A stretch of DNA of 64,000 bases from Thermoplasmata archaeon (GTDB lineage Archaea > Thermoplasmatota > Thermoplasmata > Lutacidiplasmatales > UBA184). How positions within the stretch are numbered: position 1 is the stretch's first letter; each line of letters opens with the position of its first letter. Of this stretch, positions 10,050 to 19,033 are shown in pieces. A program made the translations under genes and the position numbers. The notes below the pieces were generated by a model that ran no database searches, was not told the origin of the DNA, and saw nothing but the letters and a program-made list of their open reading frames with translations. The stretch covers positions 124,001 through 188,000 of the forward strand of contig JAGWLG010000001.1 in assembly GCA_028864975.1 (NCBI GenBank). Reading direction: 5' to 3'.

Positions 10050-13000
10050 ATGGTGCAGCCCGGGGGCACGCAGGCCACTCCCGCCCTCGCCAAGGCCCGG
10101 CAGTGGTTCGAATCGGCCGAGGCCGCCCAGCAGGTCCAGGACTTCAACCGCCAGGTCGAGGCCCTGAGGGAGGTTCTGAACCTCGCTCGGGACCGGTTCA
10201 ACGATCTTTCCTACCAGCGGCAGGAGGCGGGGGACCTCATGGACAAGACGGCCCTCGGGTTCTATCGGCTCTCGATCGGGGACGCGGCCCTGCAGTCCGT
10301 CGAGTTCGCGCTCTCCTTTACGCCGAACTCCGCCGCCGCCCTCCAGCACAAGGCGATGATCCTGCTGTCGATGAACCAGAACCTGGACCAGGTGCTGAAC
10401 CTCCTGGACCGGGCGCTCTCGGTCAACCCCCACGACAAGGGGATCTGGGCGAGCAAAGGGGACGCGCTCAAGATCCTGGGCCGGCCGCAGGAAGCGGTCG
10501 AGTGCTACCTCCAGGCGCAGCAGCTCGACGCGACCTCCACGCAGTACGTTGACCGGGCCTTGAAGCTCGTCCCGGGGCATCCGAAGGCCCTGCGGGTGAA
10601 GCTCGCGCTCGCCATGACCCTCGGAGGGGTCAAGCAGGCGACCGAGACCTGCGACCAGCTCCTCCAGTCGAATCCCTCGGACCCCGAGCTCCACTTCACC
10701 AAGGCGAACCTGCTCGCCTCCTCGGGGGACCTGAACCCCGCCCTCGACTCGCTGGAGAAGGCAATCCAGCTCAAGCCCGAGGACCCCCGTTACCTCTTCC
10801 TGAAGGCCCGGGTCCTGCTCGCGCTCCAGAAGAACGACGAGGCCTTCGCCCTCTACCGTTCCCTGCTCGAGAAGAAGGCCGAGGTCGACCCCTCGCTCTT
10901 GCTGGAGCTTTCCTCCACCTTGGAGTCGTTGAACCTCCAACCGGACCTCCAGGTCGAGGTCCGTCGCAGGGTCAAAGAGCTCGACCCGAGGAACCTCGCG
11001 AACCTCCAGGCGCTTCGGACGCTCTCGTTGAAGCAGGAGCGCAAGGACGTGGCCACCGAGGCGTGCGAGGCCATCCTCGTGCTGTCGCCCCACAACCTCG
11101 AGGCCGAGCGTACGCTCGGGGAGCTGCTCTCCGCCTCCGGTCAGGTCGAGGGGGCGTTGCGGGTCTACCAGGAGATTGTCCAGGCCCATCCCACCGAGGT
11201 CGAGGAGTTCCGCAAGGGGCTCAAGCTCGCGAAGCAGAACCGCAAGGCGCCCTACGTCGTGTTCTTCTCCAGGGCGATCCTGGCCCAGAACGCTTCGGAT
11301 GTTCCCGCGGCCGAAGAGCTGGCCCAGGCCCTTTCCTCCCTGGGGCAGCGGGACGAGGCCCTCCAGGTCTACGACCACATCCTGCGGATCAGCCCCGACA
11401 ACATCCCCATCCTCCTCCAGAAGAAGGACCTCCTGCAGGCGATGGGTCGCCAGGACGAGATCCCCGCGCTGCTCGACCGCATCTTCGAAAAGGACCCCTC
11501 CCGCTACGACGTGGCGCTCCACCGCGGGAACCTCTACCTCTCCCGCGCCTACCGGACCGCGGAGAAGGCGCCCGAGCGCAAGGGGCTGGCAACGGAGGCG
11601 CTGCGCAGCTACGAGCGCGCGAGCCTCTCGAGCGAGTTCCGCAACGTGAGCCTGCTCGGGGCGGCCCGGGCCGCGAAGCTCCTCGCGAACGTCGACCGTG
11701 CCATCGAGGGGTACAAGGAGTTCCTGAACGACCCCGCGAACGCGGCCCGGGGGGACATCTTCAAGGAGCTCGGCCACACGCTCCGGGAGACCGGGAGGAA
11801 CGCGGAAGCCGAGCTCGCCTACCAGAAGGCCATCGACCTCGGACGTGAGGACACTGACCTCATCTGGGGGATGGAGGAGGTCCTGGGGGCGCTCAACCAG
11901 GACGCGAAGGCGCTCCACTACGTCGAGATCCTGCTCCAGCGGGAGCCGCAGAACCCGCTCTTCCTTCGGCGGCGGGGGCGGCTCCTCCTCCGGCTAGGGC
12001 GGAAGGCCGAGGGGGTCCAGGTCCTGAAGAACGCGCTCTCCCCGCAGGAGCGCGACCCGATCGCGTACCTCGAGGTGGCGGACGCCCTCAAGGAGCAGGG
12101 GGCCTACGCCGATGCCCTCCCCTACTACCAGAAGGGGATCCAGCTCGACCCCGGGAACAAGCTGGGGACCCTCTCGCTCGCCGAGACCCTGATGCTCGCG
12201 GGTCGGTTCACGGAGGCCGCGACGGCGGTCGACGGGATCCTTCGGACCGATGCCTACGACCTGAGGCCCTGGAAGCTGCGCGCGGACATCTACCGGTCGC
12301 TGCAACGCGACACCGAGGTGCTCTACTCCCTGAAGGCGATCCTCCTGCTGGAGCCGGACAACGCCGCGGTCTGGGAGGAGAAGTACCGCGTCCACCTGGC
12401 GCGGGGAGAGAAGATCGACGCCTTCGAGTGCCTGACCAACCTGCTCGCCCACCCTCCGGAGAAGGGGAACCCGGCCTCGCTCTGGTTGAGCCACGGCGAC
12501 CTGGCGCTGGAGCTGGGGAAGACCGACGAGGCGATCAAGAGCTACGACAAGGCCGTGGCCGCCTCTCCCGATGTGAAGCTCGAGGTCGCCTACCGCAAGT
12601 CGGGCGTGGAGGAGCGTGAGAGCCGCTACGCGGACGCCCTCTCGACGCTCGAGGTCTTCGGCAATCCGCCATTCCCTTCCGAGGTCGCGCCCGAGCTGGG
12701 CGACCGGGTCCTGCTCACCCGGGGGCGCATCGCCTTCCACCTGGAGCGCTTCCAGGACGCGCTCGACATCTTCCAAGACCTCTCCCAGCGGAAGAGCGGC
12801 GACACCGAGGTCGCGCTCTGGTTCGTCCGGGCGCTCCTCGAGATGGGGGAGCACGCGAAGGCCCGGGACTTCCTCGAGCAGAACCTGACCGCGCTCTCGA
12901 GCCAGCCCGAGACCTATCTCCACCTTGCGGAAGCGGAGGCGGGGCTCGGGTCCCTCCCCCGCGCCGTCGATGCATGCATGAAGGGGCTCGAGCGGCACGC

Positions 13001-14531
13001 GAACAACGTCCCGCTGTTGGTCCGGCTGGGGGAACTGCAGAGCAAGCAGGAGAAGTGGAGCGAGGCGGCGGACGCCTACGGCCGCGCCCTCTCCGTCGAC
13101 GGGAACAACGCGGACCTCTTCATGAAGGACGGGAGCGTCCACGAGAAGCTCCAGCATCCGCACGAGGCGCTCACGGCCTACGAGCAGGCCCTGCGCATCG
13201 CCCCCGAGAACAAGTACGCGCTCGCGAGCCGAGGGCGCGTGCTGCTCGAGCTCGCGCGCCCCGAGGAGGGGCTCCAGAGCTTCGAGGCGGCGTTGAAGGT
13301 CGACGACGGGTTCGAGGCGGCCAAGGAAGGGCGCAAGCTCGCCCAGCAGAAGATCCGCGACCGGCAGATCGAGGGGTACGGCCGGGAGGCCCTTCTGCTG
13401 GAGGCGAAGCTCAACCGCCCGATCACCAAGAACGACCTCTTCCTGACGCTCCACATCCCCTTCGACCTCCTGGACCCCGTCACGCGGGCCATCTCCCGCA
13501 GCGTCGACGTGGACGTTCGGGACCTTCCCGAGCAGGAGCTCAAGGACCTGGAGAGCGCGAGCTACCACCTCATCAACGCGGCGCTGGAGCAGCGCGCGGA
13601 GATCGTCGAGAAGCGAGGGCTCACGCTCGCCGATGTCGCCATCCTCTCCCCGCCCAACTACACGCTCGCCCAGCTCCAGCGGCTCTTCGGCTACATGCGG
13701 GCGGTGCTGGAGATGGACATCCGTCCCGAGAACCTCTCCCTCACCCCCGATGTCGAGGAGCTCGCGCGGCGGGCGCTGGGTCTTCCCCCGGAGGAGCGGA
13801 CCCCCTTCCGCCTGGTGCGCAACCTGCGCGTCGGGCTCTACAAGGCCCGGCTGATCAAGGCGGTGGAAAGCATCGGTTCGGCGGTCCACGCCCCTCTCCC
13901 CTCGCTGCGGATCACGGAGTACGGCTCGCACCCTGCGGCGCCTCCCCCCTCGCCGCCGTCCCAACCTCCCTCCTCGCCCCCCTCGTCGTCCGTCGGGGCC
14001 CCCGCGGCGCCCCCCTCGTACGGCTCCCCGTACTCGAGCCCCCCCTCCCCGCCGAGCTACGGGGCTCCGTCGACCCCTTCGAGTTACCCTTCGTCCAACC
14101 CGCCGCAACCCGGACCCGCGCTTCCCAGCACCGCGCCCCCGTCCGCGTCCTCCCCGTCAGGAGGGGCCCGCGCGTCCCCTGCTGGACCTCCGCCCGATCT
14201 CACTCCTGCGCCCGCGGGGGCTCGCTGCTCGGGATGCGGCGGGCTTGCCCAGTACCGCCACACCTGCGGGGCCTCGGTCTGCCAGCACTGCGTCGTGCAG
14301 TTCGGCAGCTGTCCTCGGTGCTCGCTCACGCTGACGCTCCCCTCCACGCAGACGACCACTCCGGTCCCCTCCATCCCCGGGGGACAGGACCGGATCGAGA
14401 TGCCCCTCGCGCTGCTCGCGGTCTCTTCGCGGGACGACGACTCGGGCACGGTCTCCCGGGGGAAGCACGGCGGCTCCCGCTCCTCCCGCGACTCGCGGCG
14501 GGAGTCGCGGGACGAGGACGCGCGCCTCTGA
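10050..14531 (+). CDS. Giant TPR-repeat protein with C-terminal RING-like cysteine cluster
   Basis: A 1,493-residue protein. Residues about 10-1130 are tandem tetratricopeptide repeats, roughly thirty units of about 34 residues with the usual W/L-G-Y-A-P pattern (for example ALLSVNPHDKGIWASKGDAL and LQLDPGNKLGTLSLAETL types). A helical region with KARLIKAVESIG follows. Then come a Pro/Ser-rich linker (about 1295-1390), a Cys cluster at C1393, C1396, C1406, C1411, C1414, C1421 and C1424 (TCGASVCQHC resembles the centre of a RING finger, but the usual His is absent), and an Arg/Ser/Asp tail. There is no signal peptide, so it is probably a cytosolic scaffold. It lies 122 bases before four co-oriented genes rich in zinc ribbons. 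Function unknown. Confidence 0.85.
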   Translation: MVQPGGTQATPALAKARQWFESAEAAQQVQDFNRQVEALREVLNLARDRFNDLSYQRQEAGDLMDKTALGFYRLSIGDAALQSVEFALSFTPNSAAALQHKAMILLSMNQNLDQVLNLLDRALSVNPHDKGIWASKGDALKILGRPQEAVECYLQAQQLDATSTQYVDRALKLVPGHPKALRVKLALAMTLGGVKQATETCDQLLQSNPSDPELHFTKANLLASSGDLNPALDSLEKAIQLKPEDPRYLFLKARVLLALQKNDEAFALYRSLLEKKAEVDPSLLLELSSTLESLNLQPDLQVEVRRRVKELDPRNLANLQALRTLSLKQERKDVATEACEAILVLSPHNLEAERTLGELLSASGQVEGALRVYQEIVQAHPTEVEEFRKGLKLAKQNRKAPYVVFFSRAILAQNASDVPAAEELAQALSSLGQRDEALQVYDHILRISPDNIPILLQKKDLLQAMGRQDEIPALLDRIFEKDPSRYDVALHRGNLYLSRAYRTAEKAPERKGLATEALRSYERASLSSEFRNVSLLGAARAAKLLANVDRAIEGYKEFLNDPANAARGDIFKELGHTLRETGRNAEAELAYQKAIDLGREDTDLIWGMEEVLGALNQDAKALHYVEILLQREPQNPLFLRRRGRLLLRLGRKAEGVQVLKNALSPQERDPIAYLEVADALKEQGAYADALPYYQKGIQLDPGNKLGTLSLAETLMLAGRFTEAATAVDGILRTDAYDLRPWKLRADIYRSLQRDTEVLYSLKAILLLEPDNAAVWEEKYRVHLARGEKIDAFECLTNLLAHPPEKGNPASLWLSHGDLALELGKTDEAIKSYDKAVAASPDVKLEVAYRKSGVEERESRYADALSTLEVFGNPPFPSEVAPELGDRVLLTRGRIAFHLERFQDALDIFQDLSQRKSGDTEVALWFVRALLEMGEHAKARDFLEQNLTALSSQPETYLHLAEAEAGLGSLPRAVDACMKGLERHANNVPLLVRLGELQSKQEKWSEAADAYGRALSVDGNNADLFMKDGSVHEKLQHPHEALTAYEQALRIAPENKYALASRGRVLLELARPEEGLQSFEAALKVDDGFEAAKEGRKLAQQKIRDRQIEGYGREALLLEAKLNRPITKNDLFLTLHIPFDLLDPVTRAISRSVDVDVRDLPEQELKDLESASYHLINAALEQRAEIVEKRGLTLADVAILSPPNYTLAQLQRLFGYMRAVLEMDIRPENLSLTPDVEELARRALGLPPEERTPFRLVRNLRVGLYKARLIKAVESIGSAVHAPLPSLRITEYGSHPAAPPPSPPSQPPSSPPSSSVGAPAAPPSYGSPYSSPPSPPSYGAPSTPSSYPSSNPPQPGPALPSTAPPSASSPSGGARASPAGPPPDLTPAPAGARCSGCGGLAQYRHTCGASVCQHCVVQFGSCPRCSLTLTLPSTQTTTPVPSIPGGQDRIEMPLALLAVSSRDDDSGTVSRGKHGGSRSSRDSRRESRDEDARL

Positions 14532-14653
14532 GGGGGGCCAAGGGGTCGTGTGGGACCGATCTTTCCCCGAGGGTCTTCACCCATCTTGAGGGGGGTCTTC
14601 AGCATCATTATGAAGGGCGGCGACCCTAAGTTCTGGGTCAGGGCTGGGGGGAG

Positions 14654-15226
14654 ATGAGCAGCAGCAAGGCCGAGATGCAGGCGGCGGAGACCGGCGCCCG
14701 ACTGAGCGGGATCGCGATCGTCGCCATCCTGCTGGGCATCCTCGTGCTGATCGGGGTCGCGATCTACGTCTCCTTCCCCGCGACCAACAACCACTTCTCT
14801 GCCCTCATCGCGATCGGGATCCTCGGGCTGGTCGTCTCCGTCCTGGCCGTGCTCCTCCAGGCCGCGAGCCGTGACCCGTCCATGGCCCGCGCGGCCTCGG
14901 CGGGGTCATTCTGGTTCGGGGTCGCGGTCCTGCTCGGTGCGGGGCTCGTCGCCCCCGACGGGGCCTTCTCCGGCTCGGCCTGCCCGGCGAGCGGGAGCGC
15001 AGGGGCCGCCTGCCAGATCACCTTCGGGTCGATCCGGATCGTCTACCTCATCGTCGTCCTTCTCATCGTCGTCGCGGGGCTTCTCTACATGCGCTGGCAG
15101 CTCCAGGGACGCGCGCGCGATGCGGCCCAAGAGTCCCACCGGGCGGCCTGGAGGGCCAAGTCCGGTGTCCAGGTCGGCACCCCCGGAGCGGGCTCGCCGA
15201 ACGACCCCCGTACCAATCCCCCCTAG
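14654..15226 (+). CDS. Four-helix integral membrane protein
   Basis: 190 residues with four predicted membrane segments: about residues 18-40 (GIAIVAILLGILVLIGVAIYV), 50-70, 84-102 and 126-147. The loop between the third and fourth has two cysteines (SACPASGSAGAACQ) that could pair outside the cell. The cytosolic C-terminal tail is hydrophilic. No family recognised. GGGGGGAG six bases before ATG is a good ribosome site, and a CATTATGA box lies near 14606. The next gene starts seven bases after its stop, so it appears to be the first gene of the SPFH/zinc-ribbon operon. Confidence 0.72.
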   Translation: MSSSKAEMQAAETGARLSGIAIVAILLGILVLIGVAIYVSFPATNNHFSALIAIGILGLVVSVLAVLLQAASRDPSMARAASAGSFWFGVAVLLGAGLVAPDGAFSGSACPASGSAGAACQITFGSIRIVYLIVVLLIVVAGLLYMRWQLQGRARDAAQESHRAAWRAKSGVQVGTPGAGSPNDPRTNPP

Positions 15227-15233
15227 GTGAACC

Positions 15234-16064
15234 ATGGCGATGAGCAATCCCGCAATGTCTGCCTCGGCCGGACCGAAATTCTGCTCTCAGTGCGGGGGCC
15301 CCTTGGGCTCCGGGGCCAAGTTCTGCCCAGGGTGCGGAGCTTCCGTCGCGCCCTCCGCGGCGGTCCCTTCCGCGGCGCCCGTCGGGGTGGCCCCGGTCGA
15401 CCCCTCCAGCGCTCCTCCTCCCATGGCGGCCGACCCGCCTCCTCCTCCGCCTCCTCCCCCGCCGCCTCCCGCGGCGGGACCCTCCGGGCCGAACCCGTAC
15501 GGCGCTCCTCCCGTCCCCGCCTCGTCCCCCGCCGGGAACGACATCCGGGGACGCGTCGACCAGGACCGGGGGTTCCTCAAGAAGCTCCAGTTGTTGATCC
15601 CTGGGTTCCGCGGCTATCGTCAGGCCGAGGACGTCCGTGCGGCCGACTCGATCCTGAGGATCCAGGTCGCGGACCGGCTCGTCACAGCGATGACGCAGAT
15701 CGACACCGTCCGCAGCCAGATGGGGCGCGACGGCATCATGGCGGGCCTCGTCGCGGTCGGCGGTCTCAGGACCGAGATGCAGCGCCTGGAGGGACAGATC
15801 CGCCACGCTGAGGGCGGCTACAGCGGCCTGTCGGCGACCATCAAGGTCACCCCTCAGACGCTCGACTCCCTCTACGAAAGGGACTACACCTTCGTCGCCT
15901 CGGCCGACCAGGTGCTCCAGAGCATGGGAGGGCTGCAGACGGCGGTCTCCTCCCGCGACACGAACCAGATCAACACGATGTGCGACACCCTTCGGGCCAA
16001 CCTGAAGGCGCTCGAGACGTCGTTCAGCCAGAGGATGCTCTCCGTGGAGGGGGTCCTCCAGTGA
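15234..16064 (+). CDS. Zinc-ribbon protein with helical IPGFRGY domain
   Basis: 276 residues. A double-Cys zinc ribbon (CSQCGG and CPGCGA, about residues 18-37) is followed by a Pro/Ala linker with a run of prolines (about 50-95) and a mainly helical domain of about 175 residues. The latter begins with KLQLLIPGFRGYRQAEDVR, a motif that in my recollection recurs in bacterial and archaeal proteins encoded beside SPFH proteins. The remainder suggests a coiled-coil bundle. No enzyme signature is present. Seven bases separate it from the membrane protein gene. A role as adaptor or assembly factor of the SPFH protein is inference. Confidence 0.7.
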   Translation: MAMSNPAMSASAGPKFCSQCGGPLGSGAKFCPGCGASVAPSAAVPSAAPVGVAPVDPSSAPPPMAADPPPPPPPPPPPPAAGPSGPNPYGAPPVPASSPAGNDIRGRVDQDRGFLKKLQLLIPGFRGYRQAEDVRAADSILRIQVADRLVTAMTQIDTVRSQMGRDGIMAGLVAVGGLRTEMQRLEGQIRHAEGGYSGLSATIKVTPQTLDSLYERDYTFVASADQVLQSMGGLQTAVSSRDTNQINTMCDTLRANLKALETSFSQRMLSVEGVLQ

Positions 16065-16123
16065 GCCTGGCCCATCCGAAGGTCCACCCAGGAAGTTCAG
16101 CAAACTAAGGAGCGGAACGAACG

Positions 16124-17407
16124 ATGTTCACACGCAACACCCCACCCCCGGCGACCGGCGGCTCTCTCTTCGGCTCGACGACGATCATCTGGGAGGACGC
16201 CTTCAAGGGACCCAACGTGATGTGGCGGGTCCCCCGCAACATCCGCCTCAACGACAACGTGGTCGTTCGGGAGGACGAGTACGCGGTCTTCTTCCGCGAC
16301 GGGAAGGTCCTCTCCTACATCGACCGCCCCGACCGTTACGCGCTGACGTCGATCAACGCCCCCATCGTCGGGACGCTGGTCCAGAAGCTCTCGGGCGTCC
16401 AGCAGCAGGCGGAGGTCTACTACCTCCAGCGCCGCTTCTTCGACGGCAAGTTCGGTTCGAAGGAGCCCTACATCTTCAAGGACCCCGATTTTGGGCTCGT
16501 CCAGCTGAGGGTCTTCGGGGACTACCGCTGGCGCGTCTCCCACTGCGACAACTTCATCACGCAGTTCGTGGGGACCTTCGGCGCGGAGGCCTCGGCGGAC
16601 ATCGAGGACCGGACCCGGGACCAGATGGTCCTCCTGGTCTACGCGGCCCTCGGACAGGCGAAGCAGCAGGGGATGGCGGTGACCGACCTTGCCGCCCAGC
16701 TCCAGACCATCGAGCAGATGGTGCTCGCGAAGGCGCCGGACTACTTCGACGCCTACGGGATCGAGATCAACCGTCTCCAGGGGCTGTCGATCAGCGTCCC
16801 GGACGAGGTCCAGAAGGCCATCGACACGCGCAGCACGATGGGTGTCCTGGGCGTCAACTACATGCAGTACCAGGCCGGCCAGGCCATGACCACGGCCGCC
16901 GCCAACCCTGGCGGGGCTGGGACGTTCATGGGGGCCGGGCTCGGCCTCGGGGCCGGGATGGGCATGGGCTACGGCATGGCGGGACAGATGCAGGGGGCTT
17001 ACCAGCAGGGCCCCGGGGGGGCGGGCGGACCCTCGAGCCCGTGTCCCAAGTGCGGTGCCCTCATCCCAGGGGGGACGCGCTTCTGTCCCTCGTGCGGGTT
17101 CAACTTCGCGGCCCCGGCCCCGCCGGGCGGCGGAGGCGGAGCGGGAGCGGTCTGCCCCAAGTGCGGCCAGCCGTTCGGAACGGGGAAGTTCTGCATGAAC
17201 TGCGGGGCCCCCGCGGCGGCGCCCGCCGCGTCTTCGGCCGTGTGCCCGAAGTGTGGCCAGCCGTTCGGGAACGGGAAGTTCTGCATGAACTGCGGGGCTC
17301 CCGCCGCGGCGCCTGCGGCGGCCGCGGCCCCCGCGAACTGCGCGAAGTGCGGTCAGCCGTTCGGGACCGGGAAGTTCTGCATGAACTGCGGGGCCCCTCG
17401 GGCCTGA
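16124..17407 (+). CDS. SPFH/band-7 domain protein with four C-terminal zinc ribbons (YdjI-like)
   Basis: 427 residues. The first about 250 form an SPFH domain of the YdjI/virion-core-protein-like group: WEDAFKGPNVMWRVPRNIR, VREDEYAVFFRDGKVL, FGDYRWRVSHCDNFITQFVG, and the AYGIEINRLQGLSISVPDE strand. A Gly/Met-rich hinge (about 265-295) leads to four zinc ribbons, one CPKCGALIPGG/CPSCG type and three nearly identical CPKCGQPFG/FCMNCGAP units. SPFH proteins of this group oligomerise at membranes. AAGGAG lies upstream of the ATG. It is embedded between two other zinc-ribbon genes. Confidence 0.85.
   Translation: MFTRNTPPPATGGSLFGSTTIIWEDAFKGPNVMWRVPRNIRLNDNVVVREDEYAVFFRDGKVLSYIDRPDRYALTSINAPIVGTLVQKLSGVQQQAEVYYLQRRFFDGKFGSKEPYIFKDPDFGLVQLRVFGDYRWRVSHCDNFITQFVGTFGAEASADIEDRTRDQMVLLVYAALGQAKQQGMAVTDLAAQLQTIEQMVLAKAPDYFDAYGIEINRLQGLSISVPDEVQKAIDTRSTMGVLGVNYMQYQAGQAMTTAAANPGGAGTFMGAGLGLGAGMGMGYGMAGQMQGAYQQGPGGAGGPSSPCPKCGALIPGGTRFCPSCGFNFAAPAPPGGGGGAGAVCPKCGQPFGTGKFCMNCGAPAAAPAASSAVCPKCGQPFGNGKFCMNCGAPAAAPAAAAAPANCAKCGQPFGTGKFCMNCGAPRA
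17153..17400 (+). repeat. Three tandem coding repeats of a zinc ribbon
   Basis: Three near-identical units begin at 17153, 17243 and 17339 (90 and 96 bases apart). Each encodes a four-Cys ribbon followed by an Ala/Pro spacer. The similarity holds at the DNA level, which points to recent duplication or ongoing homogenisation inside the gene. Confidence 0.85.
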
Positions 17408-17420
17408 GCTCGGAGGACCC

Positions 17421-18431
17421 ATGTTCTGCAACGCCTGCGGCCAACAGAACCCCGACGGGGCGGCCTTCTGCGCGCGATGCGGGAGGCCGCTCGCGGCCAC
17501 CGCCTCGGGAGGTGCCCCCGCAGGGTACGGGGCTCCGCCTCCTCCCCCACCCCCCCAGCAAGCGGCGGCCCCGATCGACCTCAAGAGCCTCAAGTGCAAG
17601 CAGTGCGGAGCGCCGCTCAATCCTTCCGGGAACGACGCTATCATCACCTGCGAGTACTGCGGGACCTCTGTCACCATCTCGGGAGCGGGGCTCAAGGCCA
17701 TCCAGAACCACTCGATGCTGGTCCCCCAGGTCCTGGACCAGCAGCAGGCGATGGCCGCGGTCGGGAAGTGGATGAACTCCCAGGGCCTCTTCCACCGCCA
17801 CGACTACGAGACCTCGAAGCTCCTCGAGGCCAAGGTCCAGATGGTCCCCTTCTGGATCATCCCTTCGAGCGCGGTGACCCACTACGTCTACCAGGACGCG
17901 GGGGTCGAGGCCGCCGAGATCGGCGGGGGGCTGGCGGCGGCTGCGCTCCTGGGAGGCCGCGGCGGGGGCGCGGGGAACCTCCTCGGGGGGATGATGCTCG
18001 GGTCGGCGATGGGCGGCGGCGGGGCGAACATGGCCAAGCGGGCGGCGGAGCTCGCGGGCCAATACCAGTTCCCGATCATCGGGGTGAAGGGACTCGGCGC
18101 TTACCAACCCAAGGAGTACCAGTTCGATCTGACCTCGCGCGTTCCCTACGACAAACGCAAGGCCCCGAACGGGATCCCCGTCCTCAACGGGGACGTGAGC
18201 GAGGACGACGCGAAGTTCCAGGCCAAGAACATGGTGGTCCAACTCCAGGCCGCGAAGGCCCGCCACCAGCACCGGATGATCGAGCAGCTCAACACCGAGG
18301 TCAACGTCTCGGACGGCGAGCTCCTCCACGCGCCCGTATGGTACATGAACTTCCAGAAGAAGAACGGTCAGAACGAGATGATCGTCATCGACGCCGCGCG
18401 AAACGCGGTGATGAACGCGCAGAAGCAATAG
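17421..18431 (+). CDS. Double zinc-ribbon protein of unknown function
   Basis: 336 residues. An N-terminal ribbon (CNACGQQ/CARCGRPL, residues 3-25) and a second ribbon (CKQCGAPLNPSGNDAIITCEYCG, here given by its two CxxC pairs, about 58-82) flank a Pro-rich linker. A domain of about 250 residues follows with KLLEAKVQMVPFWIIPSSA, a Gly-rich stretch GGRGGGAGNLLGGMMLGSAM that could insert in or touch a membrane, and a C-terminal part that resembles neighbouring SPFH-associated zinc-ribbon proteins. The start is 13 bases after the SPFH gene. No catalytic motif is seen. Probably the last gene of the operon. Confidence 0.72.
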   Translation: MFCNACGQQNPDGAAFCARCGRPLAATASGGAPAGYGAPPPPPPPQQAAAPIDLKSLKCKQCGAPLNPSGNDAIITCEYCGTSVTISGAGLKAIQNHSMLVPQVLDQQQAMAAVGKWMNSQGLFHRHDYETSKLLEAKVQMVPFWIIPSSAVTHYVYQDAGVEAAEIGGGLAAAALLGGRGGGAGNLLGGMMLGSAMGGGGANMAKRAAELAGQYQFPIIGVKGLGAYQPKEYQFDLTSRVPYDKRKAPNGIPVLNGDVSEDDAKFQAKNMVVQLQAAKARHQHRMIEQLNTEVNVSDGELLHAPVWYMNFQKKNGQNEMIVIDAARNAVMNAQKQ

Positions 18432-18451
18432 CCCCCGGCCCGCGCTCGTGC

Positions 18452-19033
18452 CTACGTCGCGGATGCCGGGGCCGCCTCGTCGTGGAAGGTGGAACGGAAG
18501 GTGTACTGCGCGGGCATCCTCCGTTGGCGGGGGGTCCAGAAGGGGCAGGCCGTACATCGGTATCCCACGATGACCGAGGAATCCCCCCAGAGGGTCTCGT
18601 TGTAACGGGGTCGAATGGGATGAAAGCAGACCGGACAAGTCATGAGAGGATGCTTGCCGCCCCGGTTCGCATATCGGACCGATAGCCGGACGAGCGAGGA
18701 GGTCGCCAGCAGGGCCCGCATCCGGATGGGACCCACGTAGCGCGGAGGGTCCTCCTTCCGCAGTCGGCGGGAGACCTCCTGCCAAAGGGCGTGCTGGGAG
18801 AAGACCGTCCCTCCCTTCTTCCGGAGGACCTGGAACGCGACGCGCTCGACGTCCTTGAGGTCCGCGCGCTTGTACCCCGAAGCGGGAGCCTGGGGAGGGG
18901 GGCGGGGGCCCGGGCCGCTACGACGCCGAGAAGGTGCGCCCTTCTCGGGCCGAGATCTCCTGCTGGTAAAAGAGTCGAGCGAGAGCTTCCTCGTCCGCGC
19001 CGACGGGGAGGGTCGTCTCCTTGCCCTTCTCAT
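18452..19033 (-). CDS. Winged-helix-like protein with C-terminal zinc ribbon
   Basis: Up to 193 residues. The conserved-looking part starts about residue 55 (KRADLKDVERVAFQVLRKKG) and suggests a winged helix (SQHALWQEVSRRL). It ends with a zinc ribbon of two CxxC pairs (CPVCFHP and CTACPFW). The first 50 residues are basic and low in complexity and overlap the end of the AAA+ gene by about 115 bases. No ATG or GTG lies close to the domain, so the true start is uncertain. It follows the AAA+ ATPase on the same strand and may act with it. Function unknown. Confidence 0.6.
   Translation of the reverse strand: MRRARRRPSPSARTRKLSLDSFTSRRSRPEKGAPSRRRSGPGPRPPPQAPASGYKRADLKDVERVAFQVLRKKGGTVFSQHALWQEVSRRLRKEDPPRYVGPIRMRALLATSSLVRLSVRYANRGGKHPLMTCPVCFHPIRPRYNETLWGDSSVIVGYRCTACPFWTPRQRRMPAQYTFRSTFHDEAAPASAT

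Noticed and set aside
9459..11918. Minus-strand open frame of about 820 codons opposite the TPR gene
   Set aside because: It is the mirror frame of a high-GC coding region, overlaps the HD gene and TPR gene, and its translation is low-complexity Leu/Glu/Val/Arg without domains.
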